5,635 nucleotides of DNA, from positions 1 through 5,635 of the forward strand of contig CAMENQ010000170.1 of NCBI GenBank assembly GCA_945928585.1. The letters are read 5' to 3'. This document shows positions 1 through 4,462 of this stretch, in pieces. Numbering within the stretch: the stretch's first letter is position 1; each line of letters begins with the position of its first letter. Both the position numbers and the translations under genes were made by a program. This DNA is from an uncultured Roseburia sp. Lineage in GTDB: Bacteria > Bacillota > Clostridia > Lachnospirales > Lachnospiraceae. Under the pieces are notes generated by a model. That model had not been told where the DNA came from. It saw nothing but the letters and a program-made list of their open reading frames with translations, and made no database searches.

Positions 1-102
1 AATTTACTCTTGCAAAGGATTATCAAAACTGGAAGTAAAATTTGCGAACTGGAACCTCGGATTCCAATTCAGCTTATATAACATTTCATCCGGTAAAACA
101 AC

Positions 103-130
103 AAAAAAGACAGCCTCAACTGTCTTTTTT
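103..130 (-). terminator. Bidirectional intrinsic terminator
   Basis: A perfect 11-bp stem (AAAAAAGACAG pairing with CTGTCTTTTTT) encloses a 6-nt loop, with an A-run on one side and a T-run on the other. It can therefore terminate in either direction. On the minus strand it lies 20 nt past the stop codon of the ligase remnant and would end the trxB transcript. On the plus strand it could end a gene entering from the left edge. Confidence 0.88.
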
Positions 131-149
131 ATTGTTTTCTCTATTATTC

Positions 150-810
150 TTACTCCAGCCTGCACTCCCACGGCTCCTTATCATCCCGTACCCCTTTTAA
201 GACCGCCTGCCTCAGTCCTTCTTTTTCCGACGGCATATATTCAACGGTACACACCATAGGCTCAATCCACACGGCATTTTCATATCCCTTTGGAATAGCA
301 CTTAAAGGACAATGAGAAATTTTCATGCCATGTTGTTTCAGTTTTGATAAGCTTACCCCAAGTGTTACATGATTAGTAATAACCGGCATATCATTATTAT
401 CATATTTTGCAAGGACAAGGCTTGTCATATTGTTTTGTTTTAGTATATATGCTATAGCTACGGCTTCATAATCTGCCATAACTTTTACTTTATTCCAGTC
501 TCTTGTACGCCTTCCAAACCAATACAGGCTGTCCTTCTTTTGGCCCACAACTCCTTCCAACTGCTTTTGTTTTGCCAGTTCAAAAAGCATTTTACCGTTT
601 GTTTCAATGTACCTGGACACGGATAACATATTATTTTCCCTTATTACCTGAGATAATATTTGCTTGCGCTCCATAAGTGGCATTTCTGTTGTCAGTTTAT
701 CCCTGTAATAAAGAATATCGTATGCCACAAAGTTGGCAGGATATTTTGAATAAGACCGCTTTATCTTAAACGGGTCTGATTTTAATGTTCTCTTTTGAAA
801 AATTCTTCTC
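150..810 (-). pseudogene. 5'-truncated ATP-dependent DNA ligase (LigD-type catalytic/OB fragment)
   Basis: This is the C-terminal part of an ATP-dependent DNA ligase, the enzyme that seals nicks through a lysyl-AMP intermediate. The open frame runs up to 869 (239 codons, TTG start without a ribosome binding site), but its first 20 or so codons lie inside trxB in another frame and do not look like ligase. Recognisable ligase sequence starts just after the trxB stop. Using the 239-codon numbering, motif III is FVAYDILYY (47-55), motif IV is EGVVGQ (105-110), motif V is DWNKVK (124-129), an OB-fold follows from about 135, and motif VI is the LRQAVLKGVRDDK stretch (219-231). The C-terminus appears complete. 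Motif I (KxDG, the adenylated lysine) and the rest of the N-terminal ~100 residues are absent, and trxB leaves no room for them. Position 110 is Gln where a Lys is normally conserved. It cannot ligate alone and is most likely a deletion remnant. Confidence 0.82.
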
Positions 811-1713
811 TTAATCTGTTTCCGCTGCCGCCAGTCCTGCCACGGCTCCGTCTGATGATGCTGTAACAAGCTGTCTTACACTTTTTGTACGACAGTCCCC
901 TGCTGCATATATACCGGCTGTACCTGTCCTGCAGTCCTCTCCTGCGATTATATACCCTTTCTCATCAAGCTTAACCACATTTTTAAACCTGTCATTGTCA
1001 GGAACCTGTCCCACTGCAATAAACAACCCTGAAACACTAATAATCTTTTCAGTATTTTCAGTTTTATTTCTTACTCTTACACCTTCAAGGCCATTTTCAC
1101 CTAAAATCTCCTCCACGGTACTGTTTAAAACAAACTCCACATTATCCTTATCCGCAAGCCTGTCCACTCCTTTTTTATCTCCCCTAAACTCCTCTCTTCT
1201 GTGTATAACATACACCTTGCTGCAATAATTACTCAAAAACAAGGCATCCTCTATGGCCGTATTTCCTCCGCCTGCTACAGCCACTTCCTTTCCCCTGAAA
1301 AAAGCTCCGTCACATGTAGCACAATAAGATACACCCCTGCCTGTAAACTCCTTCTCTTTATTAAGTCCCAAAGGTCTGTTCTTAGCCCCCGTTGCAATAA
1401 TCACAGCCTTAGATTCATAAACTCCCTTTTCAGTAACTACAGTCTTTATGTTCCCATCCGAAACTTTTATCTCAAGCACCCTCTCATTCCTATACTCCAT
1501 TCCAAGACCTGTAGCCTGCTCATAAAGCTTACCCGCAAACTCAAATCCTGATATATTCTTAAACCCGGGAAAATTCTCAACCGAAGGTGTATTTACAATC
1601 TGCCCTCCATACATCTTCTCCTCAAAAACCATAACACTTTTCCCTGCTCTCAATCCATAAACAGCAGCCGTAAGTCCTGCTGTCCCCGCACCAATCACAA
1701 TAATATCTACCAT
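811..1713 (-). CDS. trxB: Thioredoxin reductase (NADPH, FAD-dependent)
   Basis: This cytoplasmic flavoenzyme transfers electrons from NADPH through FAD and a redox disulfide to thioredoxin. Visible motifs are the N-terminal FAD-binding GAGTAG (residues 8-13), GGQ (36-38), an ATG segment (107-109), the CATC active-site disulfide (131-134), the NADPH-binding GGGNTA (148-153), HRREEFR (171-177, where the arginines read the NADPH phosphate) and the second FAD motif GIYAAGDCR (267-275), followed by RQLVTA. The length of 300 residues is slightly below the usual 305-315. The start is secure: AGGAGG at 1721-1726 lies 7 nt before the ATG. The C-terminus ends AAAETD, where family members usually carry a few more residues such as AEKYL or AEYI, and ligase-like sequence begins immediately after the stop. 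The last two or three codons may therefore have been replaced at a deletion junction. The core enzyme should be functional. No clear promoter is visible in the 133-nt gap upstream. Confidence 0.96.
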   Translation of the reverse strand: MVDIIVIGAGTAGLTAAVYGLRAGKSVMVFEEKMYGGQIVNTPSVENFPGFKNISGFEFAGKLYEQATGLGMEYRNERVLEIKVSDGNIKTVVTEKGVYESKAVIIATGAKNRPLGLNKEKEFTGRGVSYCATCDGAFFRGKEVAVAGGGNTAIEDALFLSNYCSKVYVIHRREEFRGDKKGVDRLADKDNVEFVLNSTVEEILGENGLEGVRVRNKTENTEKIISVSGLFIAVGQVPDNDRFKNVVKLDEKGYIIAGEDCRTGTAGIYAAGDCRTKSVRQLVTASSDGAVAGLAAAETD

Positions 1714-1794
1714 ACTTCATCCTCCTGCATTGAAACTTTACCTTGCATTAACATTCGCGCACGCGATTTTAGTATTTTGTCCCCTTTGTTTTTT

Positions 1795-1848
1795 AGATAA
1801 CAATATGGCTGTCTCGAGCCTGCCCGTTTGGGGAAACATTGATTATCT
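1795..1848. repeat. Long imperfect inverted repeat between the KilA-N gene and trxB
   Basis: The left arm agataacaat (1795-1804) pairs with the right arm attgattatct (1838-1848), giving 10 paired bases with a single bulge. The 33-nt interior includes a partly symmetrical segment around CTCGAG (1813-1818). The right arm overlaps the stop codon of the KilA-N gene. On the transcribed strand the hairpin is followed by an A-run, not a T-run, so it is not a standard intrinsic terminator. It could protect an mRNA end, bind a protein, or mark the edge of the inserted cassette. Confidence 0.5.
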
Positions 1849-2692
1849 ATTTCTTCTCGATCCCTGGAAGATTACTTAATTCCAAACTGCTGAGCGTGGT
1901 CATCTGCTGAACTGCCAATTCATGTAACAATTGCATTCTTTCAGCCTGACTTTTTCCTTGCTTAATCAAAATTGCATTATAGCTTTCCATATTAGCCAGT
2001 ACAAGCAACTGATATATTGTTGCGAAATCTCTGATATTCCCTTTTTCATTCGGATTACTGTCACGCCACTCTTTTGCAGTCTTACCAAATAGTACCATGT
2101 TAAGTAAATCCGCCTCACTCGCATAAGTATACGAAATTTGCTGCGGTGTAAGTACAGGTGGAATCAAATTCTCTTTAATAGCATCTGTATGAACTCTGTA
2201 ATTCAATTTTGAAATTTCGCGATTCAAATTCCAGCCAAGTGATAATTTGCTGTTTTCTTCTGTTTTTAGTCGCTTATAATCCTTAATGATATAAAGCTTA
2301 AATTCTGGAGATACCCATGAAGCAAATTCAAATGCTATATCAGCGTGTGCAAAAGTTCCACCGTAACGCCCCGATTTACTTATAATACCAATTGCATTTG
2401 TAGACTCAATCCATTTCTTCGGAGACATTGTAAAAGCATTGGCTCCGGCTTTATTTTTAAACCCCTCGAATTCGATGGGTTTAAAATTCGGATTATGTAA
2501 TTGCTCCCATAGTCCCAGAAATTCAATTACATCTCTGCCTCTCATCCAATTTTGTATTACTGCAGTAGGATCATCACTTTTATATTTTGCAATATCTGTC
2601 AACGAAATAAACTCATTTTCAAAATCTGTTGTATATATACCAATATCTATACCATTTGCATGGATTGTATCTTTAACACTCTTAGTCATCAT
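1847..2692 (-). CDS. KilA-N domain-containing protein
   Basis: This protein of 281 residues is recognisable as the stand-alone bacterial KilA-N type. KilA-N is a DNA-binding domain found in phage and large DNA virus proteins and named after the lethal KilA protein of phage P1. The domain spans about residues 24-145: FISLTDIAKYKSDD (28-41), IQNWMRGRDVIEFLGLWE (46-63), NPNF (67-70), WIESTNAIGIISKSGRYGG (94-112), and AHADIAFEFASWVSPEFKLY (115-134). A helical C-terminal region (about 190-270) with EADLLNMVLFG, AKEWRDSNP and NIRDFA is typical of the bacterial subfamily. It overlaps the HTH gene by 11 nt and is almost certainly translated with it. The two adjacent ATGs at 2692 and 2689 compete: GGGGGAG (2694-2700) sits only 1 nt before the first and 4 nt before the second, so translation may begin at the second. 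No catalytic motif is visible. Its cellular role is unknown. Confidence 0.9.
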   Translation of the reverse strand: MMTKSVKDTIHANGIDIGIYTTDFENEFISLTDIAKYKSDDPTAVIQNWMRGRDVIEFLGLWEQLHNPNFKPIEFEGFKNKAGANAFTMSPKKWIESTNAIGIISKSGRYGGTFAHADIAFEFASWVSPEFKLYIIKDYKRLKTEENSKLSLGWNLNREISKLNYRVHTDAIKENLIPPVLTPQQISYTYASEADLLNMVLFGKTAKEWRDSNPNEKGNIRDFATIYQLLVLANMESYNAILIKQGKSQAERMQLLHELAVQQMTTLSSLELSNLPGIEKK

Positions 2693-2900
2693 TCTCCCCC
2701 TTTTCCTTCACCATATTTTCCATTCGAATATAATATGCTAAAAGCCTGATGACATAATCTGGCGCATTACGAGTTCCTCTTTCCCACTCTGTGACTGTTC
2801 GATATGGAATATCAAAACACTCACAAAACTCTTTACGGTTCATTCCTGTAGATTCACGTAATTTCCTTATTTCAATTTGGCATTCAGTTAAATGTTCCAT
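2682..2900 (-). CDS. Small helix-turn-helix (XRE-like) transcriptional regulator
   Basis: This 72-residue protein is essentially one helix-turn-helix domain. The helices cover about residues 6-17 and 21-29, with the recognition segment PYRTVTEWERG at 32-42 and further helices in 48-66 (YVIRLLAYYIRMENMV). The GMNRKEFCECF / IPYRTV pattern is common in small Clostridia regulators, often placed next to toxin-like or phage-like genes. The start is well supported: AGGAGG (2910-2915) lies 9 nt before the ATG. It is the first gene of the cassette and overlaps the KilA-N start. The two dyads around its own promoter are the natural binding sites for it, so negative autoregulation is likely (inference). 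It could be an antitoxin-like partner or simply the cassette's repressor; the sequence alone does not decide this. Confidence 0.9.
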   Translation of the reverse strand: MEHLTECQIEIRKLRESTGMNRKEFCECFDIPYRTVTEWERGTRNAPDYVIRLLAYYIRMENMVKEKGENDD

Positions 2901-2915
2901 ATGTCAACGCCTCCT

Positions 2916-2970
2916 GTTTACACTATGTGTATATAATATCATAACAGTCGCTATTACACAATGTGTAAAC
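2916..2970 (-). promoter_or_regulatory. Promoter with twin operators for the HTH/KilA-N cassette
   Basis: On the minus strand the -35 box is TTGTGT (2956-2961) and the -10 box is TATTAT (2933-2938), 17 nt apart, which places the start of transcription near 2925. Two dyads flank this core. The upstream one is ttacaca-a-tgtgtaa (2954-2968), a perfect palindrome around one base that covers the -35 box. The downstream one is built on TACAC/GTGTA (2919-2931) and covers the transcription start. The 16-mers at 2916-2931 and 2955-2970 read gtttacactatgtgta and tacacaatgtgtaaac, reverse complements of each other at 14 of 16 positions. A dimeric repressor bound at both sites would shut off the promoter. 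The HTH protein encoded just downstream is the obvious candidate. Confidence 0.8.
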
Positions 2971-2996
2971 ATAATTAATTTCAAACTAACGCAACT

Positions 2997-3308
2997 TCAT
3001 GCGTTGTTTAAATCATCTACATTTTTTAACTTACCAACTGTCATGTGTGACATGTATGGAATTCCTAAATCAAATTCACCAAATTCGTTACTATAAAGCA
3101 AATCATGTAACTGCGTTATAATCTCCGTTCCATTTACTACATTCAGAAAAAGATAATTGCGTCCGCGAATTGTTTCTGACACCCCTATGGTCAAATTCAC
3201 TCTATACACATCAATATTTCGCAAAAACACAGGTACATATTCATCAAAAACCCCGCTAACCCGCATAAAATCAAGATTTCTTCGATAGTAAGCAGACAGT
3301 CTCCACAT
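2997..3308 (-). pseudogene. 2H phosphoesterase / 2'-5' RNA ligase family fragment
   Basis: The 103-codon frame carries the C-terminal half signature of the 2H (LigT-like) phosphoesterase superfamily: NYLFLNVVNG followed by a LHDLLY segment (51-72), then IPYMSHMTVGKL (83-94) with the HxT motif at H88 and T90. Members need two HxT motifs. The first, along with the N-terminal half, is missing: only 45 nt separate this frame from the membrane protein stop, and they contain no HxT. The C-terminal strand and helix usually found after the second motif are also missing, because the frame stops at 2997. There is no ribosome binding site before the ATG at 3308. The frame is open upstream as far as the stop codon of the membrane protein gene. 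It is best read as a remnant truncated at both ends. Confidence 0.68.
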
Positions 3309-3338
3309 GCCGCGTTTCTGAAATATAACAGTGAACCG

Positions 3339-3355
3339 GCGTCCTTTTGCGTCCT
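3339..3355. repeat. Short tandem gcgtcct repeat at the membrane-protein stop codon
   Basis: The 7-mer gcgtcct occurs twice with a period of 10 (3339-3345 and 3349-3355), separated by ttt, and is followed on its left by gtgaaccg (3331-3338). The stop codon of the membrane protein gene falls within the second copy. The combination resembles, from memory, the GGGACGGTTCAC-type intergenic repeats linked to REP-associated tyrosine transposases in Firmicutes. That resemblance is not verified. Confidence 0.4.
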
Positions 3356-3848
3356 ATTTTATTTTCCTCCTAACCCCAAAATACCACACCGGCACCGCAA
3401 TAAACACCAGGCAGTGTCCCGACAGAAGTCTGTATCCTGCCAGTGCATAACTTACATACTTATCATAGGAAATTTCAGTCATAGTATCTCCCTTAACTGA
3501 ATAATATATTCCCTCAACAGTCTGTAAATCTCCTGCCTCTGATACCATGTTAAATCCATATATAAAATTAAAAATAACATATACTGCCACTACACACATA
3601 ATAACAAACAATGGAGTCTTTAAAGAATTTTTTGATAAAAGCTGTTTCTTAATATCCGGCTTAAATCTTAATACTCCGTAAAAATCAAAAAAACATATTA
3701 CAAATAAGGCTATTACCGGCATCCATATTATCCAAGCCACAATATAAAGCATATTTGTAAAATAACCGGTAATATGTACAAGCGAAGCCACAATCAAAAG
3801 CACAACCGACACCATATACCACATTTTATAATTCTTATCCCTATACAT
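3354..3848 (-). CDS. Four-helix membrane protein of unknown function
   Basis: The protein has 164 residues from the chosen ATG. Four hydrophobic segments lie at about residues 10-30, 33-57, 79-99 and 137-159, with a short charged N-terminus and a basic RRKIK C-terminus, so both ends probably face the cytoplasm. The only long outside loop is about 100-131, with YYSVKGDTM and EISYDKY followed by YRLLSGH at the start of helix 4. A similar tyrosine-rich loop and SGH helix appears, from memory, in small uncharacterised Gram-positive membrane proteins. Start choice: the frame also offers TTG at 3866 and ATG at 3860, but GAGGAG (3853-3858) precedes only the ATG at 3848, by 4 nt, and the predicted promoter would leave almost no leader for the TTG. 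It is followed directly by the 2H phosphoesterase fragment. Function cannot be assigned. Confidence 0.75.
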   Translation of the reverse strand: MYRDKNYKMWYMVSVVLLIVASLVHITGYFTNMLYIVAWIIWMPVIALFVICFFDFYGVLRFKPDIKKQLLSKNSLKTPLFVIMCVVAVYVIFNFIYGFNMVSEAGDLQTVEGIYYSVKGDTMTEISYDKYVSYALAGYRLLSGHCLVFIAVPVWYFGVRRKIK

Positions 3849-3875
3849 TCCGCTCCTCATTTCCAATTATATATT

Positions 3876-3904
3876 TGTATAAACTCGCCCCTCTAAAGCA
3901 ACAA
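3876..3904 (-). promoter_or_regulatory. Candidate promoter of the membrane protein gene
   Basis: On the minus strand the -35-like TTGTTG (3899-3904) and the -10-like TATACA (3876-3881) are separated by exactly 17 nt. The start of transcription would be near 3869, leaving a leader of about 20 nt before the ATG at 3848, enough to hold its GAGGAG site. The boxes match consensus only in part. Confidence 0.45.
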
Positions 3905-4002
3905 CCAAAATTCGCACCACCAAAAATTCGCGAATGCGAATTTATAGGCGCCGGTCGTGCGGCGCCCTTGCCGCTGCCGCGCGGCTCCTTTTTAGCAGCG
4001 GC
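3905..4002. repeat. GC-rich multi-hairpin intergenic element
   Basis: Three separate inverted repeats are packed into under 100 nt. AAATTCGC/GCGAATTT (3924-3931 and 3936-3943) has a 4-nt loop. GGCGCC/GGCGCC (3947-3952 and 3961-3966) has an 8-nt loop. GCCGCTGC/GCAGCGGC (3970-3977 and 3995-4002) has a 17-nt loop and overlaps an alternative palindrome GCCGCGCGGC (3976-3985). A direct copy of ccaaaattcgc (3905-3915) repeats at 3920-3931 with one extra A. The block 3947-4003 is far richer in G+C than its neighbours. The third hairpin includes the last codons of the Cys-tail gene. On the minus strand the AAATTCGC stem is followed by TT then GG, a poor terminator tail. It may be a dispersed repeat, a terminator/processing cluster, or a structured RNA. 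Confidence 0.65.
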
Positions 4003-4393
4003 CACAATTATTGCACTCCATACAATCAGATTTTTTTATAACCGGCAAAAAATCCTCTGTCCGTATAACCATGGTATTATTTTCCAAATCAAGCTGCACC
4101 GTCTCAAACTGGCTTGACACATATACAACATGCCAAAGCTTATTGTCATTATACACTGCTCTTATAACAAGGGGAGCTATGGTCTTTATGTCAGGATTCA
4201 TACAGCTTACCGTAACAATAGGCTCTAAAACTTTTTCTTTTCCGTCTTCTCCTGTTATTATTACCTTAGTTTTGCAGGTTTTGATAATAATTTCCCTACC
4301 CAACGTAACTCCCGGCTCCTCGCCGCATATATACCCATTTAAGTCATTATCTATATCTATAGCACCTATAGATGTGTGAACTAAATTCTGCAT
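3992..4393 (-). CDS. Hypothetical protein with C-terminal CxxCxxCxxC tail
   Basis: I do not recognise this 133-residue protein. There is no signal peptide or membrane segment. Residues 1-120 alternate hydrophobic and charged residues in a way that suggests a mainly beta fold, for example REIIIKTCKTKVIITGEDGK (33-52) and LWHVVYVSSQFETVQLDL (86-103), and contain single cysteines at 23, 40 and 64. The last ten residues are CMECNNCGRC, placing cysteines at 124, 127, 130 and 133, the final residue. Such a spacing could hold zinc or an iron-sulfur cluster, but this is inference. The start is supported by GGAGAGG (4398-4404), 4 nt before the ATG. It lies 62 nt downstream of ilvA, and a perfect TATAAT (4436-4441) without a good -35 box lies in that gap. 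The final codons sit in a GC-rich hairpin, so the Cys tail may be influenced by the repeat that overlaps it. Confidence 0.72.
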   Translation of the reverse strand: MQNLVHTSIGAIDIDNDLNGYICGEEPGVTLGREIIIKTCKTKVIITGEDGKEKVLEPIVTVSCMNPDIKTIAPLVIRAVYNDNKLWHVVYVSSQFETVQLDLENNTMVIRTEDFLPVIKKSDCMECNNCGRC

Positions 4394-4428
4394 TGTACCT
4401 CTCCATTTTTATCTTTAAAAATCATTAT

Positions 4429-4462
4429 CCTTAAAATTATATAATAAAGTATATTTTAAAGG
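4429..4462 (-). other. AT-rich dyad after ilvA
   Basis: The sequences ccttaaaattatata (4429-4443) and tatattttaaagg (4450-4462) are near-complementary around the 6-nt centre ataaag, and they overlap the ilvA stop codon. The stem is held almost entirely by A-T pairs apart from its GG/CC ends. On the transcribed strand it is followed by ATAATGATTTTT. It may act as a weak terminator or 3' stabiliser, but the symmetry could be fortuitous in such AT-rich sequence. Confidence 0.3.

Noticed and set aside
1..102. Possible end of a plus-strand gene at the left edge (frames stopping at 38 or 81)
   Set aside because: The plus-strand terminator would fit, but only 12 to 27 codons are visible and none is recognisable, so no call is supportable.
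995..1551. Plus-strand open frames opposite trxB
   Set aside because: They lie antisense to a fully motif-supported trxB, have no recognisable motifs and no good ribosome binding site, and are shadows of its codon pattern.
1714..1846. trxB promoter in the gap (TTGTTA with CAAAAT 18 nt downstream on the minus strand)
   Set aside because: The -10 match is weak and other AT-rich choices are equally good; trxB could also be read from upstream.
2439..3096. Plus-strand open frames opposite the KilA-N and HTH genes and the 2H remnant
   Set aside because: They are low-complexity, hydrophobic shadow translations that cross promoter and operator sequence and resemble no known protein.
3844..4005. Minus-strand frame open through the GC-rich element, basic and Ala/Gly-rich at first
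   Set aside because: It has no start codon with a ribosome binding site, and its composition is explained by the GC-rich hairpins.
3875..4117. Plus-strand 80-codon frame across the hairpin cluster
   Set aside because: It is generated by reading through the inverted repeats and the antisense of the Cys-tail gene; there is no ribosome binding site.
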